The notes: a model not told the origin generated them from the sequence alone. A DNA stretch of 64,000 bases from Isosphaera sp. (GCA_013822345.1 PNKH01000018.1:1-64000); one strand, 5' to 3'; counted from the stretch's first letter, positions 44,754 to 54,197 are shown. Translations and numbers: made by a program.

Positions 44754-46463
44754 ATGAGCGAGCAGGAACGTGAGACGCCCGGCGGCCTCGTCCACACCTA
44801 CCAGAAGTACGACCCGGTGAACTTCCCCAGCCCGACGGCCCCGCCGCCGGACCTGGTGTCCCCGATGATGGACCACCTTCTCGAGTACGGCGACACCGAC
44901 GACTTCACCGAGGAGCAGCTGCGGAACGCCATCCGCCTCGACGCGTCCCAGATCGCCGGCCTCGGGCCGAGCCTGAACGCGATCAAGGAGATGCTCCTGG
45001 AGCGGAAGCGGAAGATCCTCGCCACGTACGAGACCAGGCACGTCACGAAGCTCGCCGCCGACGCCTTCCGGAACGCCGCGAAGAAGGCGGCCCCGCCGGC
45101 CAAGCTCGCCGGGCCGTACCAGAAGGCGGTCAAGGACGAGCAGCTCGCCGACCTGGAGAACCTGTACTTCCGCGTCGGCAAGGACACCGACCCGTTCGCC
45201 CGCGACCTGGTCCTGGTCGCCGGACTGCTCGGCGAGAAGTACCAGGTGGACGAGCTGGCCGCCAAGTACGAGTTCACCGGCCGGGAGAAGATGGATGTCC
45301 CGAAGGCGCTGGAGGTGAAGGAGGAGTTGGAGGAGATCGACAAGCTCCTCAAGCAGATCGAGCAGGCGAAGAAGACGGCCCAGCTCGCGATCATCGACCT
45401 GGAGGAGCTGTCGAAGTATGCCGAGCCGGGGGACATGGACCGGCTCGCGGCGCTCCAGCAGCAGATCGAGGACTACATGCGGGAGCAGGCCGAGCGGCAG
45501 GGGTTGGAGGACGACGGCCGGGGCAAGTTCCGGCTCACCCCGAAGGCGCTGCGGCTGTTCCAGTCGAAGGTGCTGACCAAGATCTTCGCCGACCTGCAGG
45601 CGTCGCGCACCGGCCGGCACCCGGACGCGGTCATGGGCGAGGGGGCGGTCGAGTCGCCGAAGACGAAGCCGTACGAGTTCGGCGACAGCGTGTCGCAGAT
45701 GGACATCCCGGCGAGCATGACGAACGCGCTGCTGCGGGCCGGGCCGGGGCTGCCGGTGCGGATGACCCCGGACGACATCGTCATCCACCGCACCCGGGTG
45801 ACGCCGAAGGCGGCGACCTGCGTCCTGCTCGACATGAGCGGGTCGATGCGGCACGGGCTGTACGTGAACGTGAAGAAGATGGGGCTGGCGCTCGACGGGC
45901 TGATCCGGACCGAGTACCCGGGCGACTACCTGCAGTTCGTCGAGATGTACACGTTCGCCAAGCCGCGGCACGTGTCCGAGGTTGCCGGGCTGATGCCGAA
46001 GCCGGTCAGCATCTTCGACAGCGTGGTCCGGCTGCGGGCGGACATGAGCAACCCGGACGTGAGCGAGCTCCGCGTCCCGCACCACTTCACGAACATCCAG
46101 CACGCCCTGCAGACGGCCCGCCGGCTGCTGGCGAACCAGGACACCCCGAACAAGCAGGCGGTGCTCATTACCGACGGGCTGCCGACCGCCCACTTCGAGG
46201 GGAGCATGCTGTACATGCTCTACCCGCCGGACCCGCGGACGGAAGAGGCGACGCTCCGCGAGGCGATGCTCTGCGCCCGGGAGGGGATCACGATCAACAT
46301 CTTCCTCCTGTCGAACTGGAACCAGTCGGAGGAGGACGTGCGGTTCGCGTACAAGATCGCCGAGCAGACCAAGGGGCGGGTGGTGTTCACCGCCGGCCGG
46401 GACCTCGACCGGTACGTGATCTGGGACTACATCAAGCGGCGCAAGCAGATCGTCTCCGGATAA
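44754..46463 (+). CDS. VWA domain protein with a MIDAS site
   Basis: This 569-residue protein has a long charged helical N-terminal part (for example LEVKEELEEIDKLLKQIEQA, a likely coiled coil) and a C-terminal von Willebrand A domain. The metal-binding MIDAS motif is VLLDMSGSMRHG, with ITDGLPTAHF further on. No signal peptide is present, so it is cytoplasmic. VWA proteins of this shape often work beside an AAA ATPase of the MoxR or Mg-chelatase kind; none is visible here. A -10-like TACAAT lies at 44721-44726, about 30 bases before the ATG, without a clear -35. Confidence 0.85.
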   Translation: MSEQERETPGGLVHTYQKYDPVNFPSPTAPPPDLVSPMMDHLLEYGDTDDFTEEQLRNAIRLDASQIAGLGPSLNAIKEMLLERKRKILATYETRHVTKLAADAFRNAAKKAAPPAKLAGPYQKAVKDEQLADLENLYFRVGKDTDPFARDLVLVAGLLGEKYQVDELAAKYEFTGREKMDVPKALEVKEELEEIDKLLKQIEQAKKTAQLAIIDLEELSKYAEPGDMDRLAALQQQIEDYMREQAERQGLEDDGRGKFRLTPKALRLFQSKVLTKIFADLQASRTGRHPDAVMGEGAVESPKTKPYEFGDSVSQMDIPASMTNALLRAGPGLPVRMTPDDIVIHRTRVTPKAATCVLLDMSGSMRHGLYVNVKKMGLALDGLIRTEYPGDYLQFVEMYTFAKPRHVSEVAGLMPKPVSIFDSVVRLRADMSNPDVSELRVPHHFTNIQHALQTARRLLANQDTPNKQAVLITDGLPTAHFEGSMLYMLYPPDPRTEEATLREAMLCAREGITINIFLLSNWNQSEEDVRFAYKIAEQTKGRVVFTAGRDLDRYVIWDYIKRRKQIVSG

Positions 46464-46572
46464 CCGCCCCGACCGGCCCCGGCGGGCCGCGCCCCCGGTC
46501 GCCGGCCGCCCTCGCGGTGAAGGGGGCGCCCGGCCGTGCCGATACCTGTCGGGGTGCGCCGGAGGAGCGGTG

Positions 46573-47241
46573 ATGAAGCGGATCGCGGCCGTGCTGGCCC
46601 TCGCGGCCGTCGCCCCTGCCGGGGCGCGGGCGGACGACTACTTCGTGACCGTGTTCTCGGCCCAGTCGGTCCCGTTCCGGGGGGAGAACACCCACGCGTT
46701 CGTCGCCGCGGTCCGGGTCCCGGCCGACGGCCCGGCCGAGGTGGTGTCGATCAGCTGGATCTCGACCACCCTCGTCGTCCGGTTCACCCTCCGCCCCGAA
46801 GATGGGGTTAACTTGCCGCTCCGGGCGACCGCCGACCTGATGCGGGCGAACCGGTGGCGGGTGTCGGCCTGGGGGCCATACCGGACGACCGAGGACCTGT
46901 TCCTCCGGATCAAGGGGCAGGCCGCCCGGCTCGACGCCGGGCTGGTCCGGTACAAGTCCACCGACAGCCTGTTCAACGCCGACCGGGTGATCAACTGCTA
47001 CCACGTGCTGTGGCAGCCCGTCTCCCCGCGCGCGGCCCGCGGGTTCGCCGGGGCGTTCACCCCGGGGGACCATGCCGGCGGACGGACGGTCGAGCTGTAC
47101 GTCCCGTACCTCGTCGACCCGTGCCGGACGCACGACGCGGTCCTCGACCTGCTCGACCTCGGCGGCGTGCCGCTGTGCCGGCGGGCGTTCGACGACCGCC
47201 CGTCCCGGCTCGACGCCGTCCGCTCCTACCTGGACCGGTAG
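46573..47241 (+). CDS. Exported protein of unknown function
   Basis: This 222-residue protein has a signal peptide (MKRIAAVLALAAVAPAGARA) and a mature part starting DDYFVTVFSAQSVPFRGENT. It continues with THAFVAAVRVP, an ISWISTTLVV strand, INCYHVLWQPVSP and a C-terminal VPYLVDPCRTHDAVLDLLDL. I do not recognise a family. GGAGGAG stands five bases before the ATG at 46573, which decides against the GTG one codon earlier. Its stop is six bases from the stop of the converging desaturase gene. Confidence 0.7.
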   Translation: MKRIAAVLALAAVAPAGARADDYFVTVFSAQSVPFRGENTHAFVAAVRVPADGPAEVVSISWISTTLVVRFTLRPEDGVNLPLRATADLMRANRWRVSAWGPYRTTEDLFLRIKGQAARLDAGLVRYKSTDSLFNADRVINCYHVLWQPVSPRAARGFAGAFTPGDHAGGRTVELYVPYLVDPCRTHDAVLDLLDLGGVPLCRRAFDDRPSRLDAVRSYLDR

Positions 47242-47247
47242 TCCAAC

Positions 47248-48603
47248 TCACCGGGCGGCTGCGGCGGCCCGCGACGCCTCGCCCTCCGCCTCGATCGCCT
47301 CCCGGTCGCGGAACACCCCGTCCGCCATCACCTCGTTGTCGATGTGCACGTCCCCGCCGGCCGGCGCGTACCCCGGGCCGACCACGTCCGCCACGGTCGG
47401 GTGGACCTGCGGCCGCTCCGGCGACGCGAAGTACCCGACCACCACGACCGCCTCGTCCCGGTACTCCGGGTACCCCATCAGCAGGTCGTGCAGCTCCCGC
47501 AGCCGGTAATGCGGGACGGTGCAGAACAGGTGGTGCGGGAGGTGGTAGTCCTGGCCGAGCGGGAAGACGGCGAACCGGACGGCCGGGGCGACCAGGAACG
47601 TCCGAGTGTTGTTCACCCGCCCGCGGCCGCCATTCCCGTGCTGCACCAGTTGCCGGAGGATCATGAAGAACGCGAACGACGTGAACAGCGGGACCACCCA
47701 CAGCAGGAGGAAGTACCCGACGTAGGGGCTGCCCGTCGCCCGGGTGGCCGCCGCCGCGCCCGCCAGCACCGCCGTGATGAACCCCACCCGCAGCATCGAC
47801 GTGTACCGCGGGTGGACCACCGGGTTCAGCCGGCTGCGGTGGAACCGGTCGTCCGGCAGCCGGAGGAACGCGACGCACACCGCAGCCCACAAGCCGAGCG
47901 GCACCGCCAGCAGCGGCCACCACTCGTCGGTAATGTAGAACAGGGCGGCGAGGGCCGCGGCCGTCGCCAGCAGGTACGCGACGCCGACCCGCACCGCCCC
48001 CTTCGACGGCTTCTGCCCGGCGGCGAGGTACGGGGTGCGGTCGGTCCCGGTCGCGTTGTACCGCGCCCGGACGCGCATGAACCGGACCAGGCGCGGCGGC
48101 CAGAGCTGCCGGACGAGGGCGGCCGCGAACGCCCGCCGCGGGAGCGGGAACCCGAGCCAGTGGCCGCTGGCCCGGAGCTGGGACACGTCCGGGTCGCGGT
48201 CCGGGTCGTTGACGAACTGGTGGTGGGCGAGGTGCTGGAGGCGGTAGTGGTAGACGCTGGCGAACAGCGGGAACATGCACAGCAGGTCAGACGCCAGGTC
48301 GTTCAGCAGGCGGGTGCGGAACAGGACGTAGTGCGACCCCTCGTGCGCCAGCCCGCTGAGCTGGTGCTGCCCGGCCCCGACCAAGACGACGGCGGCCAAC
48401 GCCACCGGCAGGTTCCACCACCACGACAGGCCCCACCCGGCGCGCGCCTCGAAGAACCACACCGCCCCGCCGAGGACGAGGGCGAGGTACAGGTAGGTCC
48501 GGGCGACGTAGTACCAGTTGGTGAGGTTGTCGGTCCGGCGGAGGTCCCGGAGGCGGGCCTTGAACGCGGCGTCGGCCAGGGACGGGGCGGGGTCACCGGC
48601 CAT
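47248..48603 (-). CDS. Membrane fatty acid desaturase
   Basis: This 451-residue protein has the three His boxes of the membrane desaturase family: LAHEGSHYVLF, YRLQHLAHHQFVNDPD and GQDYHLPHHLFCTVPHY, with several hydrophobic helices between them. It uses a diiron site to introduce double bonds or hydroxyl groups into acyl chains. The start at 48603 overlaps the upstream dehydrogenase gene by 11 bases, so the two are co-translated. The C-terminus after the last box is an extended soluble tail (VVGPGYAPAGGDVHIDNEVM). Confidence 0.88.
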   Translation of the reverse strand: MAGDPAPSLADAAFKARLRDLRRTDNLTNWYYVARTYLYLALVLGGAVWFFEARAGWGLSWWWNLPVALAAVVLVGAGQHQLSGLAHEGSHYVLFRTRLLNDLASDLLCMFPLFASVYHYRLQHLAHHQFVNDPDRDPDVSQLRASGHWLGFPLPRRAFAAALVRQLWPPRLVRFMRVRARYNATGTDRTPYLAAGQKPSKGAVRVGVAYLLATAAALAALFYITDEWWPLLAVPLGLWAAVCVAFLRLPDDRFHRSRLNPVVHPRYTSMLRVGFITAVLAGAAAATRATGSPYVGYFLLLWVVPLFTSFAFFMILRQLVQHGNGGRGRVNNTRTFLVAPAVRFAVFPLGQDYHLPHHLFCTVPHYRLRELHDLLMGYPEYRDEAVVVVGYFASPERPQVHPTVADVVGPGYAPAGGDVHIDNEVMADGVFRDREAIEAEGEASRAAAAAR

Positions 48604-49393
48604 AAAGTTTCCTCACCTTTCGCGCGATCAGCCAGTTCGTGAGCCGGGGGAAGAAGCGGTTGAACCGCAGGAGCCGCTTCGCCTCCCGGCCGAGCACCAC
48701 CTCGCGGCGGTTCGACTTCAGGGCAGCGACGATCCCGGCCGCGACGTCCGCCGGCGTCATCCCGTCCTCGAACTTCAGGTCGGCCTTCCCCTCGGCCCGC
48801 AGCCAGTTCTCGCGGAACCCGCTGTCGGTCATGCCGGGGACGACGGTGACCACATCCACGTCGAACCGGGCGAACTCGCCCCGCCACGCCTCGGCCATCC
48901 CGACCAGCGCGAACTTGCTGGCCGAGTACTCGGGCCACGCCGGCATCCCCTTCCGCCCGCACATCGAGGTGACGTTCACCACCGCCGGCTCGTTCCCCCG
49001 CGTCAGGTGCGGCATGGCGACGCGGGTCAGCTCGACCGGGCCGAAGAAGTTCACCTCCATCACCCGCCGCAGGATCTCGGGCGTCGAGGTGGAGAAGTGG
49101 CCCCAGCTCCCGACCCCGGCGTTGTTCACCAGCACGTCCAGCCCGCCGAACCGGTCCGCGGCCGTCTCGACCAGCCGCAGCCTGTCGGCGGGGTTCGTCA
49201 CGTCGGTGGGGACAACGAGCACGTCCCCGCCCGCTGCCCGGAGGGTGTCGGCGAGCGCGTTCAGGGCTTCGGCGTTCCGCGACGCGAGCGCGAGCCGCGC
49301 GCCGGCCTTCACGAGGGCTTCGGCGGTCGCCCGACCGATGCCGCCGCTCGCCCCGGTCAGGATCGCCCGCTTGCCGGTCAGGTCGCGACTCAT
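48593..49393 (-). CDS. Short-chain dehydrogenase/reductase
   Basis: This 266-residue classical SDR has the cofactor site LTGASGGIGRATAEAL, VLVNNAGVGSWG, the catalytic Ser in VVNVTSMCGRKG and the YSASKFAL motif (Tyr and Lys), then VVPGMTDSGF. The Arg after the first strand (ASRN) suggests NADP preference. The basic C-terminus (WLIARKVRKLYGR) may contact the membrane. It overlaps the desaturase by 11 bases, so it probably acts on the same lipid or fatty aldehyde substrates. Confidence 0.88.
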   Translation of the reverse strand: MSRDLTGKRAILTGASGGIGRATAEALVKAGARLALASRNAEALNALADTLRAAGGDVLVVPTDVTNPADRLRLVETAADRFGGLDVLVNNAGVGSWGHFSTSTPEILRRVMEVNFFGPVELTRVAMPHLTRGNEPAVVNVTSMCGRKGMPAWPEYSASKFALVGMAEAWRGEFARFDVDVVTVVPGMTDSGFRENWLRAEGKADLKFEDGMTPADVAAGIVAALKSNRREVVLGREAKRLLRFNRFFPRLTNWLIARKVRKLYGR

Positions 49394-49632
49394 GGTGACG
49401 CTCCCGACGCCTCTCCGAAGCGTCGCTAACCGCGGGTGGTTGTGAGTGCTTATGGTAACCGCGCGGGGCGCCGCCGCGGCAGGGTTCACGGCCCCGGAGG
49501 CAGCCCCGGCGGCGGCTCCGCCCGCCCATCTTGCGCAGCCGGCACGACCGGACCCGGATTGGCCTTCCGGCCCGGCCGGGCGACCGGTTAGCATGTCGCC
49601 CCGACCACCCACACACCACGGACGGTGCCGCG

Positions 49633-50907
49633 ATGCGGTGGCTCCTGATCGGCTACATGTTCCTGTTCGTCCACCGCCCGTTCGAGGTCTGGCCGTGGCT
49701 CGGCGACCTCCGCGTCGAGCGGGTGTACATGCTGTTCACGCTCGCCGTGTGGGCTGTGTATCCCGGGAAGCGGTGGCTGCCGAACGCCCAGCACGGGGCG
49801 TACGCGGCGTTCGCCCTCGCCGTGCTCATGTGCTGGGCGATGAGCCCGTGGGCCGACAAGGGCCAGCCGGTCGTCGAGGACTGGTTCAAGATCGTCGTCT
49901 TCTACGTCCTGCTCGTCACCACCGTCCACGACGAGAAGGGGTTGCGGGACGTCGCCGTCGGGTTCCTGGCGGTGATGGCGCTGTACCTGCTCCACTCGTT
50001 CCGCGAGTACACGAACGGCCGGCACACGTTCCGGATGGGGATCGCCCGGATGATCGGGGTGGACGACACCCTCGGCGACCCGAACAGCTTCGGGGCGAGC
50101 ATCGTGTTCGCACTGCCGATCGTCATCGCCGTGTGGCGGGCCGGCCTCGGCGGGCGGTACGGGCGGTTGGCGCTGCTCGGGTACGTCGGCCTGTCCGGGC
50201 TGTGCATCCTGCTCACCGGGTCGCGGTCGTCGCTGCTCGGGCTGCTGGTGTGGTGCGCGGTCGTTGTCTGGGGGACGCGGTACCGGAAGACGGCGTTCGT
50301 CGGGTTCGCGTGCCTGGCCCCGGTCGCGTTCGTCGCCCTGCCGGAGTCGCTGCAGACGCGGTTCGAGACGATCGTCAACCCGGAGGTCGGGCCGGAGAAC
50401 GCCCGGCAGTCCGGGGACGGGCGGCTCGAAGGGTTGACGCGCGGGTTCCAGTTGTGGGCGGCCAGCCCGGTGAGCGGGGTCGGGCCCGGGGCGTGGCGGC
50501 CGGCGACCCGGAGCAAGATCGAGTCGCACAACCTGTACGGCCAACTGGTCGGCGAACTCGGGACGCTCGGGCTGCTGTCGTTCGGGGCGGTGCTGGTGTG
50601 CTTCTGGGTGAACCTGCGGGCGGTGAAGCGGCTCCGGGACGGCTACCCCGAGTGGCGGAACGACCTGCTGTTCACGCTGCCGTCGGCGGTCGGGCTGGCG
50701 GTGTTCCTGCTCCTGTTCATGGGGAACTTCGGCCACAACCTGTTCCGGTTCACCTGGCTGTGGTACGGCGGGTTCCTGGTGATCGCCCGACACTGCTGCG
50801 AGGTGCGGGCGGCGAACTGGGAGCCGGAACCCGAGCCGGAGGCGGACGCGGAGACGGAGGAGTGGGAGTTGCCGCCGGGGTGGGTGCTGCACCCGCCGCA
50901 CGGGTGA
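49633..50907 (+). CDS. O-antigen ligase/polymerase family membrane protein
   Basis: This 424-residue polytopic protein fits the Wzy_C/O-antigen ligase family, which joins or polymerises surface polysaccharides at the outer face of the inner membrane. About ten helices are visible. The conserved periplasmic loop includes ILLTGSRSSLLGLLVW, then GVGPGAWRPATRS with SHNLYGQLVGELGTLGLLSF. The C-terminus is a cytoplasmic-like acidic tail (EPEPEPEADAETEEWE). Other polysaccharide genes are not adjacent. Confidence 0.82.
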   Translation: MRWLLIGYMFLFVHRPFEVWPWLGDLRVERVYMLFTLAVWAVYPGKRWLPNAQHGAYAAFALAVLMCWAMSPWADKGQPVVEDWFKIVVFYVLLVTTVHDEKGLRDVAVGFLAVMALYLLHSFREYTNGRHTFRMGIARMIGVDDTLGDPNSFGASIVFALPIVIAVWRAGLGGRYGRLALLGYVGLSGLCILLTGSRSSLLGLLVWCAVVVWGTRYRKTAFVGFACLAPVAFVALPESLQTRFETIVNPEVGPENARQSGDGRLEGLTRGFQLWAASPVSGVGPGAWRPATRSKIESHNLYGQLVGELGTLGLLSFGAVLVCFWVNLRAVKRLRDGYPEWRNDLLFTLPSAVGLAVFLLLFMGNFGHNLFRFTWLWYGGFLVIARHCCEVRAANWEPEPEPEADAETEEWELPPGWVLHPPHG

Positions 50908-50914
50908 CAAAGAC

Positions 50915-51036
50915 GAAGCGATCGCACACGGATGAAGAGGATTTAAGACGGGATGCAGAGGATTTGAGAAGAACTGGGTTACGTCCGATCCTCTTGATCC
51001 TGCCTGTAATCTTCTTGATCCGTGTGCGATCGCTTC
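50915..51036. repeat. AT-richer inverted repeat with internal direct repeats
   Basis: Arms GAAGCGATCGCACACGGAT (50915-50933) and its exact complement (51018-51036) flank 84 bases containing near-direct repeats (GATGAAGAGGATTT and GATGCAGAGGATTT) and their approximate complements on the other side. It fills the junction of two convergent genes. Its base composition is far more AT-rich than the flanks, which suggests an inserted element of different origin. It may also terminate transcription from both sides. Confidence 0.75.
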
Positions 51037-51043
51037 TGACCAC

Positions 51044-52342
51044 CTACCCCTTCCGGGCCGCGATCACGTCCTTCCCGACCCACGGCCGCAGTGCCTCGGG
51101 AATGTTCACACTCCCGTCGGCCCGCTGGCCGTTCTCCAGGATCGCCACCAGCGCCCGGGTGCAGGCGACCGCCGTCCCGTTTAGGGTGTGGACGAACCGC
51201 GTCCCCTTGAACCCCTTGCCCTTGTACCGCACCCCGAGCCGGCGGGCCTGGAAGTCGGTGCAGTTCGACGTGCTCGTGATCTCGCCGTAGTCCCCGCCAT
51301 TCCCGCGGCCCGGCATCCACGCCTCGAGGTCGTACTTCCGGTACGCCGGCCCGCCGAGGTCGCCGGTGGCCGTGTCGATGACGTGGAAGCACAGCCCGAG
51401 GCCGGCGAAGATCTCCTCCTCGATCGCCCGGATCTCCTGGTGGATCGCCTCGCTCTGCTCCGGGGTGCAGAACGCGAACATCTCGACCTTGGTGAACTGG
51501 TGGACGCGGTACAGCCCGCGGGTGTCCCGCCCGGCGGCCCCGGCCTCCGTCCGGAAGCAGTGCGACAGCCCGACGTACCGCCGCGGCAGCTCCGCCTCGT
51601 CGAAGATGTGGTCCCGGTGCATCCCGCCGAGGGTGATCTCGGCGGTCGCGATCAGGCACAGGTCGGTGTCGGCGACGGTGTACACCTGGCGGGTGTCCGG
51701 GTTCGGGTCGCGCGGCATGAACCCGATCCCCTCCAGCACGTCCACCTTCGCCAGGTCCGGGGTGATGACCGGGGTGAACCCCTTCGCCACCACCTTCTGC
51801 ATCGCGTACTGGACGAGGGCGATCTCGAGCAGCGCCGCCTCGTTCTTCAGGAAGTAGAACTTCTGGCCGGACACCTTCGTCCCGGCCTCGAAGTCGGCGA
51901 GGTCGAGGGCCTCGCACAGGGCGACGTGGTCCTTCGGGGCGAAGTCGAACGCCGGCTTCTGCCCGAACTGTGCCACCACCTTGTTCGCCCCTGCGTCCGC
52001 CCCGACCGGGGCGTCGGGGTGGGTCATGTTCGGGATCTGGAGCTGATCCGCGAGCAGGTCGGCCTCGACCCGCTTGATCTCGACGTCGAGCGCGGCGACC
52101 TCCTTGTCCAGCGCGGCCGCCTGCTCGCGGACGGCCTGCTTCTCGGCGTCCGTCTTCGCGTTCTTGAAGCCGGCGGAAGCCTGGTTCTTCTTGGCCGCCG
52201 TGTCGCTCCGCCGCTGGACCAACTCCCTCCGCCGGGCGTCGGCCGCCACCACCCGTTCGACCGGCGCCTCGGACACCCCGCGGTTCCGGCAGTTCAGTTT
52301 CACCGCGTCGGCGTTCTCGCGGATGAAGTCGGCGGCGAGCAT
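51044..52342 (-). CDS. serS: Seryl-tRNA synthetase
   Basis: This 432-residue class II synthetase charges tRNA-Ser. It has the N-terminal coiled-coil tRNA-binding arm (residues about 25-105), motif 2 CFRTEAGAAGRDTRGLYRVH and motif 3 in NGTAVACTRALVAILENGQ. The length is normal. The ATG at 52342 is preceded by AGGAA, which belongs to the end of the palindromic element at 52350-52420. The gene is the last of a minus-strand set with a DinB gene and citrate synthase. Confidence 0.96.
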   Translation of the reverse strand: MLAADFIRENADAVKLNCRNRGVSEAPVERVVAADARRRELVQRRSDTAAKKNQASAGFKNAKTDAEKQAVREQAAALDKEVAALDVEIKRVEADLLADQLQIPNMTHPDAPVGADAGANKVVAQFGQKPAFDFAPKDHVALCEALDLADFEAGTKVSGQKFYFLKNEAALLEIALVQYAMQKVVAKGFTPVITPDLAKVDVLEGIGFMPRDPNPDTRQVYTVADTDLCLIATAEITLGGMHRDHIFDEAELPRRYVGLSHCFRTEAGAAGRDTRGLYRVHQFTKVEMFAFCTPEQSEAIHQEIRAIEEEIFAGLGLCFHVIDTATGDLGGPAYRKYDLEAWMPGRGNGGDYGEITSTSNCTDFQARRLGVRYKGKGFKGTRFVHTLNGTAVACTRALVAILENGQRADGSVNIPEALRPWVGKDVIAARKG

Positions 52343-52349
52343 GGGGCTT

Positions 52350-52420
52350 TCCTGGAGCGCGGCCGTCTCGGCCGCTGGTATGCGCGTCGGTGGAGCGGCC
52401 GAGACGGCCGCGGTCCAGGA
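52350..52420. repeat. CCTGGACCG palindromic element, copy B, upstream of serS
   Basis: Arms 52350-52376 and 52394-52420 pair at 26 of 27 positions around a 17-base loop (GGTATGCGCGTCGGTGG). It fits between the DinB stop and the serS start. Read on the minus strand, the arm end CCAGGAAAG forms the serS Shine-Dalgarno sequence. The loop is much shorter than in the other three copies. Confidence 0.85.
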
Positions 52421-52424
52421 AGAC

Positions 52425-52928
52425 TCACCAGATCGGGTTCCGCCCGAGCATCCGGCGGAGCAGGCCGATCTGCCCGCAGTGGATCATCTCGTGCAGCGGG
52501 GCGTACCGCAGCCCGCCGAGCCGCGTCGAGAACCACGGGTGCGACATCCCGAGCGGGGGCAGGTCGAGGTCGGCGTCCGGGTAGGTGGGCAGCTCGTCCA
52601 TCACCCGCTCGTGGACGCGGTCGAACACCGCCCGGATCTGGCCCGCGTCGAACCCCGCCCCCGCGACGGACTCCGGGGTCGAGTCCCGCCCGAACGCCTT
52701 GATGAACCCGCCCGGGATCAGCGCCTCGTCGGCCGGGGTGCGGGGGCGGAGCCGCTCCAGGCACAGCCGGTACTCGGCGAACGCGACGTGCCCGACCTGC
52801 CAGGCGACGTGGGACACGCCACCCGGCGGGGTGACGAACCACTCGGCGGCAGGGACGGAGTCGACCCGCTCCCGGTTGTACCGCCGGGCCATGTCGATCT
52901 GGTCGAGGGCGTCGCGGAGGCGGGACAT
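52425..52928 (-). CDS. DinB-family protein
   Basis: This 167-residue protein shows the DinB four-helix pattern, with metal-ligand histidines suggested by SHVAWQVGHVAFAEY and APLHEMIHCGQIGLLRRML. A WFSTRLGGL segment connects the helices. The substrate is unknown; related proteins act as thiol transferases. The ATG at 52928 has no clear Shine-Dalgarno sequence, and a GTG four codons earlier is an alternative. It lies 14 bases after the citrate synthase stop. Confidence 0.8.
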   Translation of the reverse strand: MSRLRDALDQIDMARRYNRERVDSVPAAEWFVTPPGGVSHVAWQVGHVAFAEYRLCLERLRPRTPADEALIPGGFIKAFGRDSTPESVAGAGFDAGQIRAVFDRVHERVMDELPTYPDADLDLPPLGMSHPWFSTRLGGLRYAPLHEMIHCGQIGLLRRMLGRNPIW

Positions 52929-52942
52929 CGGGGGCGTCACCG

Positions 52943-54091
52943 TCAGGGGCGCTCGGCGAGCGGGACGTACCTCACGTCGGTCGTGCCGGTGAACACCTGC
53001 TCGGGGCGGAAGATCCGGTTCCCGACCAGCTGCTCGTGCCAGTGGGCCAGCCACCCGGCGGTGCGGGCGATGGCGAAGATCGGGGTGAACACGTCCGTCG
53101 GGATGCCGATCGCCGAGTACACCACGCCGGAGTAGAAGTCGACGTTCGGGTAAATCCCCTTCGGGCCGTAGATGCCGGCGCAGACCCGCTCCAGTTCCAG
53201 CGCCGTCTCGTACGCCTTCGGCCGGCTCGACTCGGCGAACATGTGCTCGGCGATCTCCTGCAGGACCGTCGCCCGGGCGTCCTTCACCTTGTACACCCGG
53301 TGCCCGATCCCCATCACCTTGTACTTCGGGTCGGCGGTACGCTTGGCGTCGAGCCACGGCTTCACGTTCCCCGGGCCGCCGATCTCGTCGAACTGCCGCA
53401 GGGCCTCCTCGTTCGCCCCGCCGTGCAGCGGGCCGGACAGCGCCCCCACCGCCGACGCGATCGTCTGGTACGGGGTGGCGAGGGTCGACCCGGTGACCCG
53501 GGCGGCAAAGGTGCTGGCGTTCATCGTGTGCTCGGCGTGCAGGATCAGGCACGCGTCGAGCACCCGCCGGACGGCCGGGGTCGGCTCCTTCCCGAACAGC
53601 AGGTAGTAGAAGTTCCCGGCGTGGTCGAGGTCGGCCCGCGGCTCCGGGATCTCCTCCCCGCGGCGGGACCGGGCGAACGCCGCCACCACCGTCGGCAGGG
53701 CGGCGAGGAGCCGGCAGGTGGCGTCCCAGTTCTTCGCCGGGTCGGCGACGGTCGGGCACGGGTAGAACATGCCGAGGGCGGCGACGGACGCGTGGAGGGC
53801 GTCCATCGGGTGGCCGTCGGCCGGCATGCACCGGATCAGGTCCTTGAGCCGGTAGTGGATCGCCCGCCGCTGCCGCAGCTCGGCGTCGAAGTCGGCCAGC
53901 TCCTTCTGCGTCGGCAGGCTCCCCTTGATGAGCAGCCAGGACACCTCTTCGAAGCTGCTCTCCCGGGCGAGTACCTCGACCGGGATGCCGCGGTACTCGA
54001 GGACGGCCTTCTTGCCGTCGAGAAAGCTGACGGCGGATTTGGCGGCCGGCACGTCCTCCAGGCCCGGCTTGTAGTCGGCGTCGGCGGTCAT
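52943..54091 (-). CDS. gltA: Citrate synthase
   Basis: This 382-residue enzyme condenses acetyl-CoA and oxaloacetate. Conserved catalytic stretches are present: HAEHTMNASTFAARV, GPLHGGANEEAL with the first active-site His, MGIGHRVYKVKDARA with the second, and the catalytic Asp in NVDFYSGVVYSAIGIP. The length is that of the short Gram-positive/archaeal-type citrate synthases and not of the E. coli allosteric enzyme. It leads the DinB-serS set on the minus strand. Confidence 0.95.
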   Translation of the reverse strand: MTADADYKPGLEDVPAAKSAVSFLDGKKAVLEYRGIPVEVLARESSFEEVSWLLIKGSLPTQKELADFDAELRQRRAIHYRLKDLIRCMPADGHPMDALHASVAALGMFYPCPTVADPAKNWDATCRLLAALPTVVAAFARSRRGEEIPEPRADLDHAGNFYYLLFGKEPTPAVRRVLDACLILHAEHTMNASTFAARVTGSTLATPYQTIASAVGALSGPLHGGANEEALRQFDEIGGPGNVKPWLDAKRTADPKYKVMGIGHRVYKVKDARATVLQEIAEHMFAESSRPKAYETALELERVCAGIYGPKGIYPNVDFYSGVVYSAIGIPTDVFTPIFAIARTAGWLAHWHEQLVGNRIFRPEQVFTGTTDVRYVPLAERP

Positions 54092-54197
54092 GGGGGGAGC
54101 GGCTCCGGGCGGCGTGCGTGAGGGCGGGCCTAACGGAAATGTAGGTCGGGCGGCGGGCGGTGGGCAGTGGGCAGTCGGAAGACGCCGCCCGGCCCGG

